A program made the translations under genes and the position numbers. Below the pieces are notes generated by a model that did no database searches, had not been told where the DNA came from, and worked only from the letters and a program-made list of their open reading frames with translations. This document shows positions 17,501 through 25,598 of a stretch of 46,700 nt of DNA, piece by piece (position 1 is the first letter of the stretch; every line of letters begins with the position of its first letter). The stretch is from the NCBI GenBank assembly GCA_945273735.1, contig CALYPJ010000009.1:1-46700 (forward strand). The letters are read 5' to 3'. The DNA comes from an uncultured Lactobacillaceae bacterium (GTDB lineage Bacteria > Bacillota > Bacilli > Lactobacillales > Lactobacillaceae).

Positions 17501-18595
17501 TTAGTTCGGAATCTGATTTCTTTCTAAAGCTTGAAGAGCTTCGGAAAAGTTCTTTACTGGAATTATTTTTATTTTTAAGTTGAATTTCTTTTTGGTGTTT
17601 AAAGCTTCATGATAATTATTTATATAGTTAGGATTAGAAGCTTTTATTTCTTTTGTTATTACATCATCCGGAGCAATAAAATATTTAGCCCCCGCTTTAT
17701 CAGCACTAACAATTTTTTTATCAATCCCCCCAATAGCTCCAACACTACCATCTTTTTCTATTGTCCCTGTACCCGCAATTTTATTACCATGTGTTAAATC
17801 TTTACCAGTTAAAATACTATACAATTCTAAAGTAAACATTAAACCTGCGGAAGGTCCACCAACATTAGCTAAATCAAAATTGACATTTTTATTAGTAATT
17901 ACTTTTGTGTGATCAATCGGTACTAACCCAATTCCTGCTCGCTTTGAGTTAATTTTAATTAATTTTCCCTTCTCTACTAAATAGTTACCATCACGCTTAA
18001 CCGTAATTTTTACAGTTTGTCCCCGCTTTTTAGTTAGCAGATAATTTCTAAAATCTTGACTGTTTTTTACGGTCAAATCATCAACCTTAATAATGGTATC
18101 ACCAACTTTTAATTTGTTTTTAAATTGAGATTTTGCATCAATGCTAAGGACATAAATTCCTAAATATTCAAGTTTAACCTTTTCACCAGCGGCCTTAAAC
18201 GCTGTAGCAACAGCTGTATTTTGTGCATCTAACATGTAGTATTCATCAAGTTTTTTATTTTCTGCTGGAGTTTGATTATTAAAGACCGTTTTTTGATCCA
18301 TAATCGTCGCATGGGGATTTAATGATGCTAATCCTAAATTCAGCAAATTACTTGGCCCACTTATACTTACGGCAGTATACATCAAACTTCCTGAATGCTG
18401 GTCATTTTTACCGTTAATGGTGATGACATCTTTTAAAGGCTTTGCACCACCTAAGTTTTCAACATAGTATTTAGTAGGCATTACAACTGGAGTTAATAAA
18501 ATAACTATCAATAAAAAAAGCGTCGCAATTATCCAATTACGACGATAAATTTTTTGCTTAATTCTTTTGCCATTATCATCATTCATCATGATCAA
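17501..18595 (-). CDS. PDZ-domain S16 (Lon-like) membrane protease, YlbL/SepM family
   Basis: This is a 364-residue protein with one membrane segment (about 20-40), a PDZ domain (about 130-215, KVGDTIIKVDDLTVKNSQDF) and a C-terminal Lon-type Ser-Lys protease domain. The catalytic Ser is in GGPSAGLMFTLEL and the Lys in GAIGGIDKKIVSADKAGAK. It acts outside the membrane. In streptococci the relative SepM trims competence peptide, and in Bacillus YlbL is involved in division control; which applies here is unknown. The 3'-end of coaD overlaps its start. The TTG at 18593 and ATGs at 18589 and 18586 are all in frame, and AAAGGA suits either of the first two. Confidence 0.9.
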   Translation of the reverse strand: MIMMNDDNGKRIKQKIYRRNWIIATLFLLIVILLTPVVMPTKYYVENLGGAKPLKDVITINGKNDQHSGSLMYTAVSISGPSNLLNLGLASLNPHATIMDQKTVFNNQTPAENKKLDEYYMLDAQNTAVATAFKAAGEKVKLEYLGIYVLSIDAKSQFKNKLKVGDTIIKVDDLTVKNSQDFRNYLLTKKRGQTVKITVKRDGNYLVEKGKLIKINSKRAGIGLVPIDHTKVITNKNVNFDLANVGGPSAGLMFTLELYSILTGKDLTHGNKIAGTGTIEKDGSVGAIGGIDKKIVSADKAGAKYFIAPDDVITKEIKASNPNYINNYHEALNTKKKFNLKIKIIPVKNFSEALQALERNQIPN

Positions 18596-19070
18596 ATTTT
18601 TCCTTTAATTTTTTTAATACCGGAGTAGGAACCAGTTTGGACACATCACCGCCCAAAGAAGAAACCTCGCGAATCATTGTTGATGAAATATAAGTAAAAT
18701 TTTCAGGAGGAATAAAAAAAATAGTTTTAATATCTGGATCAAGTTGATGATTAATATTAGAAATATCTGCTTCATACTGGAAATCACTCGGATTACGAAT
18801 TCCTCTAATAATAAACTTAGCTTGTAATTTCCTAGCAATTTTGACTGTTAATTCTTCTGGTTGAGCAATAACTTTAACATTTGGTAAATTAACTACACTA
18901 TCTTCAATCATTTCTTCTTTTTCAATAAGTGAAAAAAAGCCTTTTTTTTGTGTGTTAGTCTCAACAGTAACATAGATTTGATCAAAAAGCGGACAAGCGT
19001 ATTTTAAAGTTTCTAAGTGACCATTAGTAAATGGGTCAAAGCTTCCTGGAAATAATGCAATTTTTTTCAT
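18579..19070 (-). CDS. coaD: Phosphopantetheine adenylyltransferase
   Basis: This 163-residue enzyme transfers AMP to 4'-phosphopantetheine in the fourth step of CoA synthesis. ALFPGSFDPFTNGHLE carries the nucleotidyltransferase (T/H)xGH-type motif, and FIIRGIRNPSDFQYEADIS and the C-terminal FTYISSTMIREV follow the family. The length is normal. It lies in the conserved rsmD-coaD-ylbL cluster, five bases after rsmD, and overlaps the protease gene by 17 bases. Confidence 0.98.
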   Translation of the reverse strand: MKKIALFPGSFDPFTNGHLETLKYACPLFDQIYVTVETNTQKKGFFSLIEKEEMIEDSVVNLPNVKVIAQPEELTVKIARKLQAKFIIRGIRNPSDFQYEADISNINHQLDPDIKTIFFIPPENFTYISSTMIREVSSLGGDVSKLVPTPVLKKLKEKFDHDE

Positions 19071-19075
19071 ATTTC

Positions 19076-19630
19076 TTATTTTTCCACCCGATAAATATCT
19101 ATCAATGTTTTACCATATTTTTTTGATTTTAAAAGAGTTAAATTAGCAAGATTAGCTACTTCTAACTTTTGATCACCTTGGCAAACAATAATTGCACCCT
19201 TTTTGACTAAACCCAATTCCAAAATTTGTGATAAATCTTGATTTTGATTCTGATAATGATAAGGTGGATCCAAAAAAATCAAAGAGAAATATAATTTTTC
19301 AACCTGAAATTTATGGAGCGCTTTTTGAGCACTAATTGCATAAAGTTTAAAAGCTTCTGGTTGATGTAACTTAGTAATATTTTCTTTAATTACAGTAATT
19401 GCATCACGAGAACGATCAACCAAATAAACCATTTGGCCCCAACGTGAAAAAGCTTCAATTCCTAAAGCACCCGATCCGGCATATAAATCTAAACAAGCAC
19501 CTGGATTAACAATATTTTGAAGCATATTAAAAATTGATTCACGCACAATATCGGTAGTTGGACGCGTTTTTTGTCCCTTAGGTGTTTTTAATTTAACCCC
19601 CGAAAAATTTCCCCCAATAATTCGTAGCAT
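19076..19630 (-). CDS. rsmD: 16S rRNA (guanine-966-N2)-methyltransferase
   Basis: This 184-residue SAM-dependent methyltransferase modifies G966 of 16S rRNA. MLRIIGGNFSGVKLKTP is the typical N-terminus, followed by RPTTDIVRESIFNML. Motif I is CLDLYAGSGALGIEA and the catalytic motif IV is FLDPPYHY (DPPY). AGGAGATTAA precedes the ATG, which directly follows the stop codon of the ylbG homologue, so the two are translationally coupled. Confidence 0.97.
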   Translation of the reverse strand: MLRIIGGNFSGVKLKTPKGQKTRPTTDIVRESIFNMLQNIVNPGACLDLYAGSGALGIEAFSRWGQMVYLVDRSRDAITVIKENITKLHQPEAFKLYAISAQKALHKFQVEKLYFSLIFLDPPYHYQNQNQDLSQILELGLVKKGAIIVCQGDQKLEVANLANLTLLKSKKYGKTLIDIYRVEK

Positions 19631-19888
19631 TTAATCTCCTAGAGTTTTTGAATGTTTCTTTAAAGTAGTAAATTGTTCAAAACTAGTTATTTGTGGCGAA
19701 AGTTCCACTTTCTTAACTTGAGGTTTTTGAAGTAATTGCTGTTGAATCTTATAAACTTTATCCGCATTAACATAGATAATTGCATAATGAAATCTGCGTG
19801 AGTAATATTGTAAATGACCAATATGATGAGTTAAATGTAAACTTCTTAAATTATTTGTATAAACAATTAATCTCATTCTTTTAATCAT
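19631..19888 (-). CDS. YlbG-family small protein (DUF2129)
   Basis: This 85-residue cytosolic protein of unknown function is conserved in the ftsW/ylbG-rsmD neighbourhood of Firmicutes. Family features are an N-terminal LIVYTNNLRSLHLTHHIG, then YYSRRFHYAIIYVN and PQVKKVELSP. I take the ATG at 19888 (MIKRMRLIVY...), which overlaps the ftsW stop codon by eight bases and gives the usual length. A longer reading back to 19930 would run 50 bases into ftsW. There is no membrane segment. Confidence 0.87.
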   Translation of the reverse strand: MIKRMRLIVYTNNLRSLHLTHHIGHLQYYSRRFHYAIIYVNADKVYKIQQQLLQKPQVKKVELSPQITSFEQFTTLKKHSKTLGD

Positions 19889-21083
19889 TAGAAATAATTT
19901 TCGCCTCAATTCTACGCTGATGGTCTTCATTAGAAATATGAAATAGTAATCCTAATTCTATGGACAAAAGCAAAATACTTGAACCTCCATAACTAATGAA
20001 AGGTAAGGTAACTCCCGTAATTGGAAGTAACCCCGCTACGCCGCCAACATTAAATACTGTTTGCGTGAAAAAAGTAGTTGCTACTCCAATACAAATCATT
20101 GCATAATAGTTATTTTTACTTCGAATCGCTAAGATCACCGCTCGGGTAATTATCATAAAAATTGCAATTAAGATTAAAATAACGGTGACAACTCCCATTT
20201 CTTCAGCAATAATCGCTAAAATAAAATCAGTATTAGCTTCTGGTAAATAACCATGCTTTTGAATACTATTTCCAATACCAACTCCTAACCAACCACCATT
20301 ATTAATTGCAAAATAAGAATTTGTCAGCTGAATTCCAGCACTACCACTATTTTTCCATGGATCAACAAAAGCTATTACCCGCAAAACTTGATAAGGTATT
20401 TTACCTAAAGCTCCTTTTGTATATAAATGAGCAATAAAAGAAATAATTCCTGACAAAATAGCTACAATTAAAATTACTGATCCAGCACCGATATACCAAG
20501 GAATACCACTAATGGATACTACCATCAATGTGATCAAAAATAAGGACAAAGCACCCCCCGTATCTGGTTGAATTAAAACTAAAGACATAATGAAAAATGA
20601 AAAAAGCAAAGGTCCCATAATAGATTTTTTCATGGTTTTCCATGTAAGTTTTTTTTCTCTTTTAGCCAACATCCGAGCAAGATACAAAATAATTCCTAAT
20701 TTAGCAAATTCACTTGGCTGAAGATTAATTGGACCCATTTTAATCCAAGCAGAAGCACCATTAATCACTCGCTGCGGATAAATTACTTTTTGGATTATTA
20801 AAAACAACAATAAAATTACAACTACTAAAATATAACTATTTGTGACACGACCTTGTTTCAGAAAGCTAAATTTTAAGTGTGCAAAGATAAAAATCAAAAA
20901 AAGCCCAACCAAAAAGTACCCGATCTGACGAATCAGGTAATCGATTGGACTGGCAGCATATTTATCATCTAATGTGACATTAGCACTAGCCGAATAAACC
21001 ATTAAAATCCCTAGTAAGCTTAAAAATAAATACGGATAAAAAATCCAGGGATCATATTTAAACTTTTTGTTATTTTCTTTCAT
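19881..21083 (-). CDS. ftsW: Septal peptidoglycan polymerase FtsW (SEDS family)
   Basis: This 400-residue SEDS glycosyltransferase makes septal peptidoglycan from lipid II together with a class B PBP. It has about ten membrane segments, the conserved loops INLQPSEFAKLGIILYLA and ANTDFILAIIAEEMG, and PFISYGGSS near the end. Context (typA upstream, ylbG-rsmD-coaD downstream) favours FtsW over RodA. No good ribosome binding site precedes the ATG at 21083. A six-codon ORF (21080-21100) ends by overlapping it, and a small hairpin TGGTT-TTGC-AACCA lies immediately upstream. Confidence 0.94.
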   Translation of the reverse strand: MKENNKKFKYDPWIFYPYLFLSLLGILMVYSASANVTLDDKYAASPIDYLIRQIGYFLVGLFLIFIFAHLKFSFLKQGRVTNSYILVVVILLLFLIIQKVIYPQRVINGASAWIKMGPINLQPSEFAKLGIILYLARMLAKREKKLTWKTMKKSIMGPLLFSFFIMSLVLIQPDTGGALSLFLITLMVVSISGIPWYIGAGSVILIVAILSGIISFIAHLYTKGALGKIPYQVLRVIAFVDPWKNSGSAGIQLTNSYFAINNGGWLGVGIGNSIQKHGYLPEANTDFILAIIAEEMGVVTVILILIAIFMIITRAVILAIRSKNNYYAMICIGVATTFFTQTVFNVGGVAGLLPITGVTLPFISYGGSSILLLSIELGLLFHISNEDHQRRIEAKIISND

Positions 21084-21104
21084 GCTGGTTGCAAAACCAT
21101 GTTT

Positions 21105-22952
21105 TTATTTTTTCATTGACGATCGCTTGTGCTTTTCTGCTTTTTCACGAGCATTTGTATCAAGAATCTTTTTACGCAAACGAACACTTTTAGGTGTAAC
21201 TTCACAATACTCACTATCATTCAAAAATTCAAGTGATTCCTCTAAAGACAAATGACGTGGTGTTTTTATTGCTGCTGCATGATCTTTTCCAGCAGCTCGC
21301 GTATTAGTTAAATTTTTACCTTTAGTAACAGTAACTGAGATATCACGATCACGACTACTTTCACCTACAATCATTCCTTCGTAAACCTCTGTTCCCGGAT
21401 CTACAAAAAGTGTACCGCGTCCTTCAACGCTTTGTAGACTATAAGTAGTAGCTGCCCCTTGGTTAATTGACACCAAAGCACCAGTTTTTCGACCAGGTTC
21501 CCAATTCTTAATGACTGGACCATATTCTTCAAAACTATGGTTTAAAATTCCGTAACCAGCTGTGTCAGACATAAATTGAGTCGGAAAACCAATTAACCCG
21601 CGAGATGGAACCCGAAAAAGTAGGCGAGTCTGTCCGTTACCTTCACTAATCATATCTTTCATTTCACCTTTGCGGCTAGCCATTGCATCAATCACCGCAC
21701 CAGTATATTGATCAGGAATATCCATTTGAACGGACTCGAATGGTTCTTCTAAGTGACCATCAACTTCTCGGTAAATAACCTGTGGCCTTGATAATTGTAA
21801 CTCAAAACCTTCTCTCCGCATTTCCTCAACTAGAATTGACAAATGTAATTCACCACGACCAGATACAGTCCAAGCCCCTGGTTGATCAACTACTGGCTCA
21901 ACTTTTAAGGAAACATCAGTTCTTTGTTGTGACATCAATCGATCTTCAATTTTGCTCGGAGTTACTTTAGTACCTTCTCTACCAGCAAAAGGAGAATCAT
22001 TAGCTAGGAACATCATTTGCAAAGTAGGTTCATCAATCCGTAAAAGTGGCAATGGTTCAATTGCATCGGTCGGCGTAATTGTTTCACCGACAAAAATGTC
22101 ATCAAATCCTGAAACCCCAATCAAATCACCAGCTTTAGCTTCTTTAATTTCTTCACGCTTCAAGCCAAAGAAACCAAATAGTTTAGTTACCCGATAATTT
22201 TTTACACTGCCATCAAGTTTAGTTAAAGCTACTTCATCACCAATTTTAATATGGCCACGAAATACTCGACCAATCCCAATACGACCAACAAAATCATTAT
22301 ATTCGAGCATTGCAACTTGAAATTGTAATGGTTCATCACTATTATCAACCGGAGCGGGAATTGTCTTAATTACTGTATCAAAAATTGGTTTCATTGTATG
22401 CTCCTGCTTACTTGGGTCAGAGTCATAACTAGATGTACCATTAACAGCACTAGCATAAACAACAGGAAACTCCAGTTGATCTTCGCTAGCTCCTAGTTCA
22501 ATAAATAATTCTAATACTTCATCTACTACTTCCTCTGGGCGCGCACCAGGACGATCAACTTTATTAATTACTACTACAGGTGTTAAATGTTGTTCAAGAG
22601 CTTTCATTAAAACAAATCGAGTTTGCGGCATTGTTCCTTCAAAGGCATCTACAACTAACAGTACACCATCAACCATTTTCATAATTCGTTCAACTTCGCC
22701 ACCGAAATCCGCATGACCAGGAGTATCCAAAATATTAATTTGAGTATTGTTGTATTTAACCGCAGTAATTTTTGAAAGAATCGTGATTCCTCTTTCTCGC
22801 TCAATTGGGTTACTATCCATTGCTCGATCTTGTAAATCAGTATGAGCTGATAAAGTATCTGATTGTTTCAATAATTCATTAACTAAAGTTGTTTTACCAT
22901 GATCAACATGGGCAATAATTGCAATATTTCTAATATCTTCTCGTTTTTTCAT
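21105..22952 (-). CDS. typA: Translational GTPase TypA/BipA
   Basis: This 615-residue ribosome-binding GTPase of the EF-G family is involved in 50S assembly at low temperature and in stress responses. [16 protein letters not shown] is G1, RGITILSK switch [16 protein letters not shown]3, and [11 protein letters not shown]4. The C-terminal BipA-specific domain has [18 protein letters not shown] and a Lys/Arg-rich tail. The length is standard. GAAGGGATC lies about 14 bases from the ATG, which is a wide spacing. It heads the typA-ftsW-ylbG-rsmD-coaD-ylbL run. Confidence 0.98.
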   Translation of the reverse strand: MKKREDIRNIAIIAHVDHGKTTLVNELLKQSDTLSAHTDLQDRAMDSNPIERERGITILSKITAVKYNNTQINILDTPGHADFGGEVERIMKMVDGVLLVVDAFEGTMPQTRFVLMKALEQHLTPVVVINKVDRPGARPEEVVDEVLELFIELGASEDQLEFPVVYASAVNGTSSYDSDPSKQEHTMKPIFDTVIKTIPAPVDNSDEPLQFQVAMLEYNDFVGRIGIGRVFRGHIKIGDEVALTKLDGSVKNYRVTKLFGFFGLKREEIKEAKAGDLIGVSGFDDIFVGETITPTDAIEPLPLLRIDEPTLQMMFLANDSPFAGREGTKVTPSKIEDRLMSQQRTDVSLKVEPVVDQPGAWTVSGRGELHLSILVEEMRREGFELQLSRPQVIYREVDGHLEEPFESVQMDIPDQYTGAVIDAMASRKGEMKDMISEGNGQTRLLFRVPSRGLIGFPTQFMSDTAGYGILNHSFEEYGPVIKNWEPGRKTGALVSINQGAATTYSLQSVEGRGTLFVDPGTEVYEGMIVGESSRDRDISVTVTKGKNLTNTRAAGKDHAAAIKTPRHLSLEESLEFLNDSEYCEVTPKSVRLRKKILDTNAREKAEKHKRSSMKK

Positions 22953-23021
22953 TTAAATTTATTTGATCCCTTCACTATCAATCTGAATTTTATCATATAT
23001 GTTAATTACATGAAAAACTTT

Positions 23022-23462
23022 TCATATTAACTCTTTAAACATTTTTCGGTGTTTAATCCCTGCATCCAAAAATATATCACCAAAACTGGTATATCCTGAT
23101 TTTTCATAAAAAGGAATTGCAGTTAGTTGAGCTCCCATTTCAATTTTAGTAATACCAGCAGTCTTTTCGATTTTCTCAATATAATTTAAAAGTTCAGCAG
23201 CAATGCCCCGATGACGGTAAGCTTTTAGAGTAGCTACTCGACCCAAATGTCCTTTTGTTTTATTAATAACTATTCGCATTGTCGCAACTGGTATTGTTCC
23301 TAAATAAGCTACAAAATGTTGTGCAACCGCATCTTGATCATCATATTCTAAATCAGGAGCAATATTTTGTTCTTCAATAAAAACTTTTCGACGAATATAC
23401 AAAGCATCTTGAAAAATAGATGATGAACTATTTCCAGACCTAATCTTTATTTCTTGATCCAC
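23022..23462 (-). CDS. GNAT-family N-acetyltransferase behind a leader attenuator
   Basis: This is an acetyltransferase of about 146 residues, YjcF/ElaA-like. RRKVFIEEQNI is the N-terminal signature of that group. GRVATLKAYRHRGIAAELL is the acetyl-CoA-binding motif A (RxxGxA). EMGAQLTAIPFYEKSGY is motif B with the conserved Tyr in FYEKxGY. The substrate is unknown. The best start is GTG at 23460-23462, five bases after GGAGG; a TTG at 23474 is possible only if that site is ignored. The ribosome binding site begins directly after the U-run of a terminator, and I find no promoter between. Expression therefore probably needs readthrough of the leader. Confidence 0.9.
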   Translation of the reverse strand: MDQEIKIRSGNSSSSIFQDALYIRRKVFIEEQNIAPDLEYDDQDAVAQHFVAYLGTIPVATMRIVINKTKGHLGRVATLKAYRHRGIAAELLNYIEKIEKTAGITKIEMGAQLTAIPFYEKSGYTSFGDIFLDAGIKHRKMFKELI

Positions 23463-23472
23463 CTTTTCCTCC

Positions 23473-23501
23473 AAAAAAAAAGAGTGACCAAAAAGCCACT
23501 C
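23473..23501 (-). terminator. Terminator at the end of the GNAT leader RNA
   Basis: On the minus strand, GAGTGGC-TTTTT-GGTCACTC (with a G-U pair) is followed by nine Ts. The GNAT ribosome binding site GGAGG follows with no gap. Confidence 0.85.
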
Positions 23502-23632
23502 GCACTCGCTTTATTATTACTTCGTGCAATTAAGCCAGATTTGAAAAAGTCCCAACTCTTTCAAATCCGAGAAATAACATGTAACGATGCCTTTCGGTAC
23601 GCGTTCCCGCGTCCCTCTATTAGGCTATTTGT

Positions 23633-23746
23633 CTAAATAGAGGCGCCGTACCATTTAATCACATTCACAGCATTTAAAGTGGTGAATAAATAATAAGGCA
23701 ACCTCACCCCACTATCAGATGCAGGACCAGCAGAATCCGTTGTCAT
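23633..23746 (-). CDS. 37-codon leader ORF inside the GNAT leader RNA
   Basis: The ORF begins MTTDSAGPAS and ends KWYGASI, with ATG at 23746. The ribosome binding site AAAGGTGG lies nine bases upstream. The product has a polar N-terminus and a more hydrophobic second half (LPYYLFTTLNAVNVI). Its stop codon TAG lies inside the loop of the CCTCTATT/AATAGAGG hairpin, and its last codons form the 5' arms of two leader helices. A translating or stalled ribosome would therefore reshape the RNA. That is the layout of a leader peptide in attenuation. I do not recognise the peptide, and a small toxin or secreted peptide is an alternative. Confidence 0.6.
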   Translation of the reverse strand: MTTDSAGPASDSGVRLPYYLFTTLNAVNVIKWYGASI

Positions 23747-23786
23747 TATTTACCACCACCTTTCATTTCTTAATCTACAGCTAAAT

Positions 23787-23815
23787 ATAATAAGCATTTT
23801 CTGGTTCTTTGTCAA
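23787..23815 (-). promoter_or_regulatory. Strong promoter of the leader RNA and GNAT gene
   Basis: On the minus strand, a consensus -35 TTGACA (23810-23815) and -10 TATTAT (23787-23792) are separated by 17 bases. The start is expected near 23780, about 35 nt before the leader ORF. Confidence 0.75.
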
Positions 23816-23839
23816 TTTATTTAACTGGTTAATCTTATC

Positions 23840-24562
23840 TTAAACGAGTAATAAGTGAATAATTTCTATCGAACCTAAAAGATTCTGAGTAAAATGCCCT
23901 AAAATAGAATATTTTATATCTTGTGTTTGCCAGTAAATTAATCCCAAAAATGTTCCTGTACAAAAATATATTAAATATTGCCAAATATTAGTAAATTGGT
24001 GAGCAGCGCCAAATAAAATAGCTTGAATAAAAACTCCAATTAATTGATGTTCTTTAAATATCCCCGAGATTATCAATCCGCGATAAATTATTTCTTCAAA
24101 AATCGGTGATAAGAAAGTAGCAGTGAATAAAAGAACTATAGCAAAGTCAATTCTTAAATCTGCAATATCAATTATTTGCTGATTATTGGCAGTTTGAATT
24201 TCACCATTTAATTTTTGATTAATTATTCCTAATAGGAACTGCAATCCTAAACTAATCAAATAAAAAAATATCGTAATTTTGAGTTTGGACCAATTAAACG
24301 ACCATACAGGCTTTTTTTGAACAACTAGAAAATATACAATAAAAGCACAGACTACTAAAACAGCAAAAATTAGACAATACATTACTTCTAGGCTAATTTG
24401 CTCTGAGTAATTAATTTCGTCATATTTTAATTTTAAATTAATCGCTCGCAACAAAATTTGACCTTGCAAGTAGTAGAAAGTCATTAATACGATTATTGAT
24501 AAAATGCTAATTATTATCCTTTTTTGAGAATTCTGTTGTAGTCTTTGTCTTAATTTTTTCAC
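23840..24562 (-). CDS. CPBP-family intramembrane metalloprotease
   Basis: This membrane protein of about 240 residues has six to eight membrane segments and the three Abi/CPBP motifs: SPIFEEIIYRG (EExxxR), GAAHQFTN (FxxxH-type) and GHFTQNL (HxxxN). Eukaryotic members (Rce1) process prenylated proteins. Bacterial relatives include bacteriocin-immunity and competence-associated proteins. I choose GTG at 24560-24562 because GGAG lies eight bases upstream; an in-frame ATG at 24589 would run into the start of the divergent thioesterase gene. The two start codons are 13 bases apart and their ribosome binding sites overlap on opposite strands. Confidence 0.85.
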   Translation of the reverse strand: MKKLRQRLQQNSQKRIIISILSIIVLMTFYYLQGQILLRAINLKLKYDEINYSEQISLEVMYCLIFAVLVVCAFIVYFLVVQKKPVWSFNWSKLKITIFFYLISLGLQFLLGIINQKLNGEIQTANNQQIIDIADLRIDFAIVLLFTATFLSPIFEEIIYRGLIISGIFKEHQLIGVFIQAILFGAAHQFTNIWQYLIYFCTGTFLGLIYWQTQDIKYSILGHFTQNLLGSIEIIHLLLV

Positions 24563-24575
24563 GAGGTTTACTCCA

Positions 24576-25064
24576 ATGACTAAAATCATTAAAATGCAAC
24601 AAACGCGAGTTACTACAACTCAGCGAGTTATGCCCAAAGAACTCAATCGAAATAACACTTTATTTGGTGGTGAAATTTTAGCTTTAATTGATCGCACCTG
24701 TTCAATTTCAGTTAACTTAGTGACTAAAGAAGCAGTCGCGACAGTTTCACTTGATGAAGTTAATTTTATTGCTCCAATCCATCAAGATGACATTTACACT
24801 TTAACTTGTTATGCCTCAGGTATTAAAGGAAGCTCCGTCGAAGTTTTTTTCAAAATTAAAGGTCGAGATTCTTCAGAAACACACAGCAATATTAAAGTTA
24901 TCGGTTTTATTACTTTTGCCTCGTTAAACCACCAAAATATACCAGTTCAACTTATTGCAACAAATAAAGAAGAGACTTATATTTTAAGTCAATTTTCTAA
25001 TCGTCTAGTTAAGCGTTATGATAAAATTAATCAATTAAAAGAACTTTTTAAATCAATCAATTAA
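24576..25064 (+). CDS. Acyl-CoA thioesterase, hotdog fold (YkhA-like)
   Basis: This 162-residue single-hotdog thioesterase probably hydrolyses acyl-CoA in the cytosol. The family pattern is visible: an RVMPKELN...LFGGEILALID core with the hotdog helix, then VATVSLDEVNFIAPIHQDDI and a strand with GSSVEVFFKIKGRD. The specificity is unknown. CGAGGT lies about nine bases before ATG. It diverges from the CPBP gene with almost no spacer, and its last 12 bases overlap the 3' end of the DUF308 gene on the other strand. Confidence 0.88.
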   Translation: MTKIIKMQQTRVTTTQRVMPKELNRNNTLFGGEILALIDRTCSISVNLVTKEAVATVSLDEVNFIAPIHQDDIYTLTCYASGIKGSSVEVFFKIKGRDSSETHSNIKVIGFITFASLNHQNIPVQLIATNKEETYILSQFSNRLVKRYDKINQLKELFKSIN

Positions 25065-25544
25065 AAAATAAGCTAAAATTATAATTATGCCCATAACTAT
25101 AAAATAGACAGCAAAAAGAAGCAACCAAATTGATGAGGTAAACCAAGGGTATAAAATTAGGCTTACAGCCACAATTAGAAAAATCCACAAAAGGATTCGA
25201 ATACTTAAACTGTTACGACTAGCTGAATAATAAATATTAAAAATAAAAGCAGCATTAAGAATTAAAATGGCAATAACCAAATAGGCCATTGGAATCACAG
25301 CACTATAAATTTGCAAGCCTAAAGGAATAGCAAGAATTAAATTAACAATTGCTAACATTATCTCCCAAGAATTACGCTTTTTATGCCAATCTATTAACAA
25401 AGCAACCGTATTTAATAAGAGCCAAACTCCAACAATAAGGGCAATTTTTGATAAGAGATGAACTTGCTTCAAAACAATGATTCCAAATAAAATATTTGTT
25501 AATCCCCACCAATTTTTTTTAAAAAATTGCCATGATTTTTTCAT
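25053..25544 (-). CDS. HdeD-like DUF308 membrane protein
   Basis: This 163-residue protein has about six evenly spaced hydrophobic segments and the pattern of the DUF308/HdeD family (short helices, RNSWEIM loop, LYPWFTSS near the last pair). The E. coli HdeD relative is linked to acid resistance, but no function is established for the lactobacillar members. It is convergent with the thioesterase gene (12-base overlap) and divergent from the next membrane-protein gene. Confidence 0.75.
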   Translation of the reverse strand: MKKSWQFFKKNWWGLTNILFGIIVLKQVHLLSKIALIVGVWLLLNTVALLIDWHKKRNSWEIMLAIVNLILAIPLGLQIYSAVIPMAYLVIAILILNAAFIFNIYYSASRNSLSIRILLWIFLIVAVSLILYPWFTSSIWLLLFAVYFIVMGIIIILAYFLID

Positions 25545-25598
25545 TTTTCAACCTATAATTATTTTTCTATTTAGATTAAAGAAACAAGAGAAAAAAAT

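Larger units (their letters stand above)
23473..23780 (-). ncRNA. Unrecognised structured leader RNA of about 300 nt (putative attenuator)
   Basis: Transcription should start near 23780 and end at the terminator. Helices that I can pair, by plus-strand position: 23647-23652 with 23596-23601 (GGTACG/CGTACC, extendable by CG/CG across one bulge); 23636-23643 with 23614-23621 (CCTCTATT/AATAGAGG, 8 bp); 23600-23611 (CGCG-GGAA-CGCG); 23555-23567 with 23538-23550 (13 bp with one G-U, loop TGGG); then the terminator. Some are mutually exclusive: CTATTT-AGAC-AAATAG competes with the 8-bp helix, and CGCG-GGAA-CGCG competes with the outer helix. The region is less AT-rich than its surroundings. It lacks the signature sequences of tmRNA, SRP RNA, RNase P RNA and T-box. 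I do not know the class. Confidence 0.6.

Noticed and set aside
23454-23636. Plus-strand ORF across the GNAT leader
   Set aside because: It reads the structured RNA and terminator in antisense. There is no ribosome binding site, and the composition reflects the hairpins.
23473-23780. tmRNA, SRP RNA, RNase P RNA, 6S RNA or T-box leader
   Set aside because: None of the signature sequences are present: no tRNA-like ends or tag reading frame, no SRP GGAAG/GCAGCC core, no RNase P core, no T-box GGGTGG-ACCGCG, and the helices are sequential rather than one long 6S-like rod.
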